Below are positions 36,145 through 44,238 of a stretch of 64,000 nt of DNA, in pieces (the stretch's first letter is position 1; every line of letters starts with the position of its first letter). Below the pieces are notes generated by a model. The model did not search any database, had not been told where the DNA came from, and was given only the letters and a program-made list of their open reading frames with translations. The position numbers and the translations under genes were made by a program. Source of the DNA: Bacteroidales bacterium (GTDB lineage Bacteria > Bacteroidota > Bacteroidia > Bacteroidales > UBA932); contig SFMG01000003.1 of the NCBI GenBank assembly GCA_004554455.1, positions 49,985 to 113,984 of the forward strand, written 5' to 3'.

Positions 36145-38910
36145 CTACTCGAGTCCGGCAAGGCTTGCAATTCTCAGCTTGAAGTCTGCAGGCAGTTTCT
36201 CGAATGAACCGAAGGCGTCACACATAGCCTTCACATCTATGCTCTGCAGGTGGGAGGCGGCATTGAAAGGATCCTCAGTGATTATGCTTCCGGCCTGGGC
36301 TATCTTGAGGAAAGGAACAGGAAGGAGCATATAGGAATCCACATTGGCAGCCATAACTATCTTGGTCTCAGGGGTAATGTCCATCATACGGTGTATGAGG
36401 CCCTTGGCGCCGTTGAGCAGTTCGCTGCAGGCAAGATCCTCATCGCGGTAGCGGCATTCCACCTCGACCGCGGTGGTGGCAGGCATTTCAGGGAGATAGA
36501 CTACGGCGCAGAGATTGTCTCCGTCGTAGCTCCAGCAGGCCTTGCCCTCCGCGAGTCTCCTCTGAGGGTTGCGGTCATAGGCTATGGCCTTGCCGTTGAC
36601 GGTCACGGATTCAGGGGCGAACACCCTTTCGAAGATGAAGGAGAGGGTCCTGCCGGCATCCATATCCCTGTAGCTGCCTTCACGGGCCGCCACCTTCACG
36701 AGATTGCGCTTTCCATCGCAGTCATTGGTAATGAGCGTACTTGCATATTCGACTGCGTATGCCTGGGTGTCGCCGTCATCCTCGTAGTGGACATAGCTGC
36801 TGCTGCCCTGGCCCGGAGACACCAGTATGCGGAGCACATTGCTCTTCTCCTGAAGGGACTTGATGTCGGAAGCCGCCATAGGCACTATTGCAGCCGTCTT
36901 GATGAACCAAGGGTTCTCGGCGAGGGTATAGTGAAGGAGCTCCTCGCTGCCGCCGGCATAAATGGTTCCGGTGGCCATATCGTACCAGTCATTGCCCTCA
37001 GGGAACCACATCTGTCTCTCAGTCAGGCCGGTAGTCTTGTCGGCAGGCTGGCAGAGCACGGTTGCGAGTATGTTGTCTCCGAAGAAGAACTCCTCCTTGC
37101 AGCTGTAGGACCTGTCGTTCTCAGGCAATTCGTAGTAGAGAGGACGGCACATCGATATGCCCGTGTCATAGCCCTGACGGGCAGCGTCGTAGATGTATGG
37201 AGAAAGGTCGTAGCGCAGACGTATGGCTGCCTTGAGGTAAGGGAATTCCTCCGGATAGGCCCAGATCCGGCGCTCTATCCAGCGGCTCTTGGTACAATGG
37301 GTCTTGAATATTGGCGTAAAGACACCGTACTGCAGCCAGCGGGTGTAGATCTCCGCCTCGGATAGGCCTTTTGTCTTCTGCATGTGTCCGCCTATGTCGT
37401 GGCCCCAATAGCCGTAGCCTACGTTGCTGGCGGTGGCTGTGAATTCAGGCAGGAAGCGAAGAACGCTCCACTCTTCATAGGTGTCGCCGCTGAAACCAAT
37501 CTGATAGCGGTGGCTGCCCAGGCCTCCCCAGCGGTGGTAGATGACAGGACGCTGGGCATATTTGCCCTCGGATACGCTCTGACGCACCTTGTCGTTGAAG
37601 AATGTGTAATTGAGCCAGAAAGTGTTGCTCAGATTGTCGGTGTAGCGGCTGAGTCTCCACTGCTGCCAGTCGAGCCACCAGAAATCGACGCCCTGCTTCT
37701 CAAGCGGATGTATTACGGAGTTGAAGTAGGCGTCAGCCCAGTCCATCTGACATATACGGAATGGGACCGGGGCCTTTTCGCCCTCGCTGCCGCAGCGCTG
37801 GTAAGGGCCGGTGAACTGCCAGCCTTCCTTGCCATAGACATAGTCCTTAGGGCCGTCATAGTCGGAGGTGCGGGAAGTGTAGTCGGCCACGAATCTCTCA
37901 TAGCTGTCCTCGTACGGCTGTATTCCCGATGCCGGATGAAGGTTCAGGGATGTCTTGTAGCCCAGGTCATGTATCTCGCTCAGGAACTGCTCCGGATTCG
38001 GGAAAAGCTGTTTCTGCCAGCTGTAGCCGGTCCAGCCTATCCTCTGTCCGAACTCGTCCTTAGGCGAATCCTTGGCCATAAGGGTAAAGGTCTCGTGCCA
38101 GTCCATGTCTATCACCATCACGTCGATCGGAATGTCGTGGGAGCGTATTTCCTTGGCCAGATCGACGAACTCGAAATCCGAATACTGCCAATAGCGGCTC
38201 CACCAGTAGCCGAACATATATTTCGGAGGAAGCGGAATGCGGCCGGCTATTTTCGTAAAGTCGGCGAGCGCCGCCTTGTAGTCGTGTCCGTATGCGAATA
38301 TGTAAAGGTCCTGCCTGTCTGCGCCGTCGCGGCAGGCAACCCAGTTGTGCCAGTCGGCATCCACGGCCTCGAAGAGATGTCTCGAGCTCTCGTCCACTAT
38401 CGCCCAGCCGTCGCGTGAAAGCACGCCCTGCTCCATAGGCTCGTTCTTGTGGTTGAGCTTGTCAAGACCGTTGCAGCCGTCAAGGGTCCTGGTCGTTCCG
38501 AGAAGGTTTGCCGAATCATCCATACCCGGATGCCAGCTGACCTTCCTGTCGCCCATGACGAAACTTACGCTCAGGTTGTTCTCGTCGAATTTTCCGCCCT
38601 TGTAGCTGAGAACAAGGTCGGCCGTCCTGATCACAAGCCTGCCGCCCCTTCTTATGACCTTGTACTCAGGGACATCAAGTCTGCGGTTGACGATAGCGAG
38701 CGAGGCGCGGTCCTCGAACTTGCCGTCCTCGCTCCATTCCATACGTATGAGTCTGGATGTGAGCACTGTAAAACGCGCATTGTCGAAAGTGACAACTGCG
38801 GCTTCGTCGGCGACCGGATCCCATTTCTCAGCCAGAGACTGGGCGGAAGCGAAGCCCGCAGAAAAAAAGATGGCAGCAAATACTGCCGCCAGGCTAAGCA
38901 GTCTTTTCAT
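36145..38910 (-). CDS. Secreted GH31-family alpha-glycosidase
   Basis: A 921-residue exported glycoside hydrolase with a signal peptide (cleaved about GFASA-Q), the GH31 N-terminal beta-sandwich, and a TIM barrel from about 240. The barrel contains PPKYMFGYWWSRYWQY, VIDMDWH, the nucleophile region FWWLDWQQW (D414) and the acid/base region GFSGDTYEEW (about 480). The NVGYGYWGHDIGGH segment follows, then C-terminal beta domains including a DUF5110-like part. GH31 enzymes act on alpha-glucosides, alpha-xylosides, alpha-galactosides or sulfoquinovosides; the specificity cannot be read here. It heads an operon with the MMPL exporter and the LolA-like gene and diverges from pgi. Confidence 0.93.
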   Translation of the reverse strand: MKRLLSLAAVFAAIFFSAGFASAQSLAEKWDPVADEAAVVTFDNARFTVLTSRLIRMEWSEDGKFEDRASLAIVNRRLDVPEYKVIRRGGRLVIRTADLVLSYKGGKFDENNLSVSFVMGDRKVSWHPGMDDSANLLGTTRTLDGCNGLDKLNHKNEPMEQGVLSRDGWAIVDESSRHLFEAVDADWHNWVACRDGADRQDLYIFAYGHDYKAALADFTKIAGRIPLPPKYMFGYWWSRYWQYSDFEFVDLAKEIRSHDIPIDVMVIDMDWHETFTLMAKDSPKDEFGQRIGWTGYSWQKQLFPNPEQFLSEIHDLGYKTSLNLHPASGIQPYEDSYERFVADYTSRTSDYDGPKDYVYGKEGWQFTGPYQRCGSEGEKAPVPFRICQMDWADAYFNSVIHPLEKQGVDFWWLDWQQWRLSRYTDNLSNTFWLNYTFFNDKVRQSVSEGKYAQRPVIYHRWGGLGSHRYQIGFSGDTYEEWSVLRFLPEFTATASNVGYGYWGHDIGGHMQKTKGLSEAEIYTRWLQYGVFTPIFKTHCTKSRWIERRIWAYPEEFPYLKAAIRLRYDLSPYIYDAARQGYDTGISMCRPLYYELPENDRSYSCKEEFFFGDNILATVLCQPADKTTGLTERQMWFPEGNDWYDMATGTIYAGGSEELLHYTLAENPWFIKTAAIVPMAASDIKSLQEKSNVLRILVSPGQGSSSYVHYEDDGDTQAYAVEYASTLITNDCDGKRNLVKVAAREGSYRDMDAGRTLSFIFERVFAPESVTVNGKAIAYDRNPQRRLAEGKACWSYDGDNLCAVVYLPEMPATTAVEVECRYRDEDLACSELLNGAKGLIHRMMDITPETKIVMAANVDSYMLLPVPFLKIAQAGSIITEDPFNAASHLQSIDVKAMCDAFGSFEKLPADFKLRIASLAGLE

Positions 38911-38928
38911 ACGATTTTATATTTTTTA

Positions 38929-38946
38929 CAAAAATATCTATTTTTG
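38929..38946. promoter_or_regulatory. Back-to-back -7 boxes of GH31 operon and pgi
   Basis: The sequence CAAAAATATCTATTTTTG holds a minus-strand TATTTTTG (38,929-38,936) for GH31 and a plus-strand TATTTTTG (38,939-38,946) for pgi, only 2 bp apart. Polymerases at the two promoters would clash. Confidence 0.6.
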
Positions 38947-38991
38947 CACGTATTTACAAGATGCGGACAGAAATCACAAAACATATAAAAG

Positions 38992-40335
38992 ATGGTAAAA
39001 GTTAATCTCGGAGGCTGCGACTCCTTTATCAAAGAAGCAGACTACAAGGCCTATGTCGAAAAGGCCCTCGAAGCATTTGACACTCTTGAGAACGAGACCG
39101 GTGCCGGCAACGACTTCCTCGGCTGGAAGCATCTCCCTTCAAAGACCCTCGAAGGAACCCTGGTTCAGGAATTCGAGGCCGTACGCGACGACTGGAAGGC
39201 AAGAGGCGTCAACGCCGTTGTGGTGATAGGCATAGGCGGTTCCTACCTCGGCGCCAAGTGCGCAGTGGAGGCCCTCTCGCATAATTTCGCAAAGCAGCTC
39301 GGGACCGGCGACGCTCCTGAGATCATTTTTGCAGGCCACAATCTTTCAGAGGAATACCTCTGCGAGATGATGGATTATCTCAAGACCCGCAATGTGGCCA
39401 CCGTAGTTATCTCGAAGTCAGGCACCACCACAGAGCCGGCAGTAGCATTCCGTATCGTAAAGCAGTATCTCGAGAACTGCTACGGCAAGGAAGAGGCAGC
39501 CGCACGCATAGTTGCCGTGACCGACGCAAAGAGGGGTGCCCTCAAGAGCCTCTCCACCCAGGAGGGCTACAGGACCTTCGTGATCGAAGACAGCGTAGGA
39601 GGACGCTTCTCCGTAATGTCCCCTGTGGGACTGCTTCCTATCGTACTGGGCGGCTTTGACGTAAGGGCTCTGCTCGAGGGTGCGAAGGAAATGGAGGAAC
39701 TTTGCGCAAAACGCTGCATAGAGTGCAACCCTGCCCTCCAGTATGCCGCAATGCGAAACCTGCTCTACGGCAACGGCCTGAGCACTGAGGTACTGGTGAC
39801 CTACAACCCTAAGCTGACCTTCCTCGCAGAGTGGTGGAAGCAGCTCTTCGGCGAGTCCGAGGGCAAGGACCTCAAGGGAATATTCCCGGCTTCGGTAACC
39901 TACACTACAGATCTCCATTCAATGGGCCAGTTCGTCCAGGACGGTGCAAGGATAATGTTCGAAACCGTGGTTTCGGTCGAGAAGAGCCAGCGCTCCCTCG
40001 TCATAGAAGCGGACCCTCAGAACCTCGACGGGCTGAATTTCCTCGCCGGCAAGCACGTGGAGGAATGCAATGCGATGGCTGAACTCGGAACCAGGCTCGC
40101 CCACATCGACGGCGGCGTTCCTCAGATGCAGGTTGTCGTGGAGAAAGTCGATGCCTACAACCTCGGCTCACTCTTCTACTTCTTCGAGAAAGCCTGCGGC
40201 ATCAGCGCATATATGCTTGGCGTGAATCCGTTCAACCAGCCGGGCGTAGAGGCCTACAAGAAGAATATGTTCGCACTTCTGGGCAAACCAGGCTACGAGG
40301 AGCAGGCAGCTGCACTCCAGCAGAGACTCAAGTAA
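38992..40335 (+). CDS. pgi: Glucose-6-phosphate isomerase
   Basis: A 447-residue glycolytic enzyme interconverting glucose-6-phosphate and fructose-6-phosphate. The sugar-phosphate motifs VVVIGIGGSYLGAK, VISKSGTTTEPAVAF and the late GGVPQMQVVVEKVDAYNLGSLFYFFE region (family signature 2 with catalytic histidine and glutamate nearby) are clear. The length is that of the compact bacterial form. It is a single gene diverging from the GH31 operon, which releases sugar that would enter glycolysis here, and converging on the kinase gene 32 bp away. Confidence 0.96.
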   Translation: MVKVNLGGCDSFIKEADYKAYVEKALEAFDTLENETGAGNDFLGWKHLPSKTLEGTLVQEFEAVRDDWKARGVNAVVVIGIGGSYLGAKCAVEALSHNFAKQLGTGDAPEIIFAGHNLSEEYLCEMMDYLKTRNVATVVISKSGTTTEPAVAFRIVKQYLENCYGKEEAAARIVAVTDAKRGALKSLSTQEGYRTFVIEDSVGGRFSVMSPVGLLPIVLGGFDVRALLEGAKEMEELCAKRCIECNPALQYAAMRNLLYGNGLSTEVLVTYNPKLTFLAEWWKQLFGESEGKDLKGIFPASVTYTTDLHSMGQFVQDGARIMFETVVSVEKSQRSLVIEADPQNLDGLNFLAGKHVEECNAMAELGTRLAHIDGGVPQMQVVVEKVDAYNLGSLFYFFEKACGISAYMLGVNPFNQPGVEAYKKNMFALLGKPGYEEQAAALQQRLK

Positions 40336-40367
40336 TTAAGAAATAACAGGCTCAGCCTGAAACAGGA

Positions 40368-41429
40368 CTAAAGGCATGGGACGGCAAGCTGCTGTTCCAT
40401 GCTTTTAAGTAATTGGTACTGGGCACGGGTGCGGACGAGATTGTGGTCCGGAGCGGAGGTCTTGTAATAGACGTCGCCGTCAATGTAATCCATAAGGAAA
40501 CGGAGCACCTGCTCGAAGGTGATGAGACAGCCGCTGTAAGGCAGGTAGCGTTTCTCGGCTTCGATGAGATAGGGCTCCATGACTGAAAGATAGCCGGACA
40601 TATAGGCATCGTACATCTCGCGGCTCATGGAGACGCGGGACAGGTCGCGGTCATCCTCGGCCCCGGTGTTGGTGTAGGAGCGCAGGGCGTCGCCGACGTC
40701 ATTGAGCACGGTCGAACGCATAAGGGTGTCCAGGTCTATGGCACAGAGCAGGCTTCCATCGTGGCTGTCGAAGAGGAAGTTGGAGATCTTCGTATCGTTA
40801 TGGGTGACGCGGGAAGGCAGGGTGCCGTCCTCGACGAGTTTCCAGAGGTCCATTACCCTCTCCCTCCTGGACTCTATCCAGGAAATCTCCTCGGACAGGG
40901 AGCTGACACGTCCTGCCGCATCGCGGGCCAGGGCGGCGTCCCACTGCACGAAGCGCCAGCGCATATTGTGAAAGCCCTTTATGACCTCGGTGAGCGGCTC
41001 GTCGAAATCGCTCACGAGACGGTGGAAAGAACCGAGACCCAGGCCTCCCTGGCGGGCAAGTTCCGGAGTGGAGGCCTGGTCAAAACTGCTTGAGTCCTTG
41101 ATAAACAGGCACATAGCCCACCAGTTACCCTCGTCGTCCTGAAGGCAGAGCTTGCCGTCCGATACAGGAATGACGGTCAGAGTCTCGCGGAGAGGGTCGG
41201 AGACACGGGCCTTGATGTGCCTGGTGACACGGTCTATATTGTCCATCATCGCAGGCACATCCGGGAAAACGAGGTGGTTCTTGCGCTGCAGTATGTAGCG
41301 GGGCTCACTCTCCCCTTCCAAAACGACGAAGTAGGTGTCGTTGATGAAACCCTGGCCGAGAGGCCTGACCGTGCCGACCTTGCCCTCGATGGCGAAGCGT
41401 CCGGCGATTTCCTTGAGTCTGTCTGTCAT
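40368..41429 (-). CDS. APH-family small-molecule kinase (N-acetylhexosamine kinase-like)
   Basis: A 353-residue kinase of the aminoglycoside phosphotransferase/choline kinase fold. The N-terminal lobe has LGQGFINDTY and RYILQRKNHLVF. The catalytic loop is THNDTKISNFLFD (Brenner-type HxDxxxxN), followed by the metal-binding CAIDLDTLM. The closest named relatives by architecture are N-acetylhexosamine 1-kinases (NahK); choline or homoserine kinase-like roles are alternatives. It begins 13 nt after the 931-residue envelope protein gene and may be its third operon member, a combination I cannot explain. Confidence 0.75.
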   Translation of the reverse strand: MTDRLKEIAGRFAIEGKVGTVRPLGQGFINDTYFVVLEGESEPRYILQRKNHLVFPDVPAMMDNIDRVTRHIKARVSDPLRETLTVIPVSDGKLCLQDDEGNWWAMCLFIKDSSSFDQASTPELARQGGLGLGSFHRLVSDFDEPLTEVIKGFHNMRWRFVQWDAALARDAAGRVSSLSEEISWIESRRERVMDLWKLVEDGTLPSRVTHNDTKISNFLFDSHDGSLLCAIDLDTLMRSTVLNDVGDALRSYTNTGAEDDRDLSRVSMSREMYDAYMSGYLSVMEPYLIEAEKRYLPYSGCLITFEQVLRFLMDYIDGDVYYKTSAPDHNLVRTRAQYQLLKSMEQQLAVPCL

Positions 41430-41442
41430 ATATATGTCTGGT

Positions 41443-44238
41443 CTAGAGTACGAACATAAGGGATATGCGTATGTCCTTCGGAGCTATGAAAGCTCCCCAG
41501 GACGAAGGGGTGGCGGCCAGCTGGGCGGACCCGGTATTGTGACGGGCGCCTCCCCAGAAACCGACGCCGAAGTCCAGGTTCAGGTGCTTGGCGAGCATAA
41601 GGGAGTAACCGGCAGAGAATCCGGCTCCGAAGCGGTCGCAGGTGCCGTTGAGGAAGTTCAGAGGCAGGCCTGAGGCATCGCTGCTCTCCGCTCCGAGGAA
41701 CGGACGTATCCATGCTCCGGAATATGAGTGCCAAGGCCAGTAGCGGACACCGACTGTCACGCTGCGGCGCTTGTCCTTGAGCGCACCGTCTTTGAAGTCC
41801 CAGCCGTTGTAGCCATATACTATGTCCGCAGACCAGTGGCGCGCGAACGCATATTCGACAGAGAAATTGATGGTGGCGAGATCGACCCAGTCCACGATGT
41901 TGGTGGAGATGGCGAGAGGGCCGCGTTCCGACTCAGGATGGCGCTGCGGCTCCCATCCGCCCTTGCCGAGATTGTATGAGAGGCCCATAAGCACCTCTCC
42001 CCCGAGTGCCTTTCCGCCCGTCTTGCCTGTCATGCGACCGAACATTGCACGTCCCCTGAGATCGACTATGAAGTTCATCTTGTCATCCACACGGAAGTCG
42101 TTGAGCAGACCCACGCCGGTGGCATAGTCCTTGGCAAAACGCTCTCCGAAGTGGTTCCAGCTGCCCATCACGCCGAAGTGCACGTAAGGGATTGCGCTGT
42201 AAACCCTGTCGCTCCTGAAGCCGGCGACGGTGTTGGAGAAATTCCAGAGAAGGTCGCCGTGGATGTAGGCGCTGTCATATTCGTTGCCGTTATCCTTGGC
42301 CATATTCTCGTAAAGAAGGCCGAGACGGGTACCCCACTGAGGAGAGAACCACTTGCCGACTGCAAGTTCCATTGCCGGGGCCGGACGTCCGTTGAAGCGC
42401 TGCCAGGTGTCCAGGACGAGGGAGAAACCGCCGCTGCTCTGGAAGAACCAATTGTCCCAGAGGCCGTTGAGATAGGTTCCGTCACCGTTGTTGTCCCACC
42501 AGTTCTTGCCAAGTTCGAAGGCAAGACCGGCTGTGGCAGAGGTCTCGAGGGCATATCCGCCGCTTGCTCCAAGCTGTCTCTCGGAGAGAATCAGGCCCCT
42601 GATGTCGAGGAAAAGTCCGAGGCGGTCGGTGAGTCTGAAGCTGTTGAGCAGGCCGGCACCTGCAGCAGGGCGTATGCTGAGTTTGTCGTTGTGCAAGAAT
42701 GAGACTCCCATAGAGAGATATGGGGAAATGCTCCATATACGTTCCGGATCGTAGCCGGCTATGCTGCCCCTCAGGTCCCAGAGCACGTCGCCGTGCACGA
42801 ACTGCCAGGCGCGGTTGCCGTCCGTGGTTTCGAGACTGTTGGCCTGGAAGCCGAGACGCGCGCCGAAGCCCGGCGAGAACATCTTCATCACACCGACGTC
42901 GAAGGTCGGACGCCAGCCGAGTCCGCTCGGGTGGGCTATATTCCTGCTGAGCATATTAACGCCGCCTGCGGCATATATGCTCCAGTTGCCGGCGAAGCCG
43001 TTGTTCTGGCTGTCTATGCCGCTGCGCACGTGGACAACGTTCTCTCTTTCGCGTCTCTCCGGCTTGACGTAAAGAAGCGTCCTCTCATCGAAGTTGTAAG
43101 TCAGGCCGGCGAGCACGGAGGCCTGTAGCAGCATACCGCCCTGACGCGCGACCGAACGGCCGTTTATGAGGGTTCCGCGTATATCCGCGAATATGTCCAG
43201 ATGCGGCGAGACTGCGAAGGCGTTGTAGAGACCGGCACCGGCGGCGAACTCGTTCTTGAAGAGCGGCCCCATATATTCCATGGAATTGAAAACACCCAGA
43301 TGAAGATATGGCGCTGCCGTCCACAGATGCCAGCCGTTGGTCTTGCAGAAGGTGTTGGTCCAGTTCCAGAGCAGGTCGGCGTGCAGGTAGGCGAAACTGT
43401 ACTTGTCTCCGCTCACGTTCTGGCGCATGCCGAGACCCTGTACGGCCAGGCGGGCACCGGCGTAGGAAGAGAACCACTTGCCCACCCCGAATTCGGCAGT
43501 GCCGGCAGGATAGCCGGTCCAGCGGCGTCCGTTGGTCACGAAATCGACGCCACCGCCTGCGGTTATGAACCAATCATTCCAGAAGCCCTTGTTGATCAGC
43601 CGGCCGGCCTCACGCTCTGCCGGGTTGAAAGGCACGGGATCCCAGTCACTGCGGCCCAGGTCGAACTGCAGACCGGCCATTGCCGAGGTCATCAGGGCCT
43701 TGCCGGCAGGATGACGCACGGCCCGTTCGCTGAGCATAGTCGCTCGTAGGTCCAGATATGCCGACATATACGGGGTGATGCGGAAAGAGTTGACCAGACC
43801 GACACCGGCGCCGAAGCCCTTTGTGGACAGTCTGGAATCGCTGTATGTATTCAATACCATACCCACGTTCACGTACGGGGCAAGGGTGTATATACGGCCC
43901 TGACGGTAATGGTCAAAGGTTCCCATAAGGTCCCAGAGCAGGTCTCCGTGAACGTAGTTGTAACCATAGGCGGCCTCCTGTGTCCTGATGTTCAGGCCCT
44001 GCCATCCGACGCGGGCGCCGAACATAGGCGAGAACCACTTTCCGAAATTGACGTCCAAAGCGAAAGTGGCAGGCGAGTCGAAGCTGCCGACCTTCACGTT
44101 AAGGGCGTTGACGCCTGCCGCCCCTGCGACGAACCAGTTGTCGCGGAAGCGGTTCTCATAGCCATAATTGGCAGTCTGCGCATATACGGCCGGCGCAGAA
44201 AGAAGCATCGCTGACGCCAATAAAGTATATATTCTCAT
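41443..44238 (-). CDS. Tetra-modular porin-like protein with DUF3575-like C-terminal domain
   Basis: A 931-residue exported protein (signal cleaved about VYA-Q). Four tandem modules of about 165 residues lie at 34-199, 222-385, 418-581 and 596-762. Each has NWF or DWF near the start, then GKWFSP or a variant, HGDLLWN, PYxxxGV, GLLNxFR, DLRG and a closing GLxxxLG. The C-terminal domain (about 775-931) looks like DUF3575 (FSVEYAFARHWSADIVYGYNGWDF, RPFLGAE, HLNLDFGVGFWGG). The module is the same as the barrel of the OmpA-like porin at 14.7 kb. It overlaps the upstream OmpA-like lipoprotein gene by four bases. Function unknown; an outer-membrane multi-barrel or layered assembly is inference. Confidence 0.8.
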   Translation of the reverse strand: MRIYTLLASAMLLSAPAVYAQTANYGYENRFRDNWFVAGAAGVNALNVKVGSFDSPATFALDVNFGKWFSPMFGARVGWQGLNIRTQEAAYGYNYVHGDLLWDLMGTFDHYRQGRIYTLAPYVNVGMVLNTYSDSRLSTKGFGAGVGLVNSFRITPYMSAYLDLRATMLSERAVRHPAGKALMTSAMAGLQFDLGRSDWDPVPFNPAEREAGRLINKGFWNDWFITAGGGVDFVTNGRRWTGYPAGTAEFGVGKWFSSYAGARLAVQGLGMRQNVSGDKYSFAYLHADLLWNWTNTFCKTNGWHLWTAAPYLHLGVFNSMEYMGPLFKNEFAAGAGLYNAFAVSPHLDIFADIRGTLINGRSVARQGGMLLQASVLAGLTYNFDERTLLYVKPERRERENVVHVRSGIDSQNNGFAGNWSIYAAGGVNMLSRNIAHPSGLGWRPTFDVGVMKMFSPGFGARLGFQANSLETTDGNRAWQFVHGDVLWDLRGSIAGYDPERIWSISPYLSMGVSFLHNDKLSIRPAAGAGLLNSFRLTDRLGLFLDIRGLILSERQLGASGGYALETSATAGLAFELGKNWWDNNGDGTYLNGLWDNWFFQSSGGFSLVLDTWQRFNGRPAPAMELAVGKWFSPQWGTRLGLLYENMAKDNGNEYDSAYIHGDLLWNFSNTVAGFRSDRVYSAIPYVHFGVMGSWNHFGERFAKDYATGVGLLNDFRVDDKMNFIVDLRGRAMFGRMTGKTGGKALGGEVLMGLSYNLGKGGWEPQRHPESERGPLAISTNIVDWVDLATINFSVEYAFARHWSADIVYGYNGWDFKDGALKDKRRSVTVGVRYWPWHSYSGAWIRPFLGAESSDASGLPLNFLNGTCDRFGAGFSAGYSLMLAKHLNLDFGVGFWGGARHNTGSAQLAATPSSWGAFIAPKDIRISLMFVL

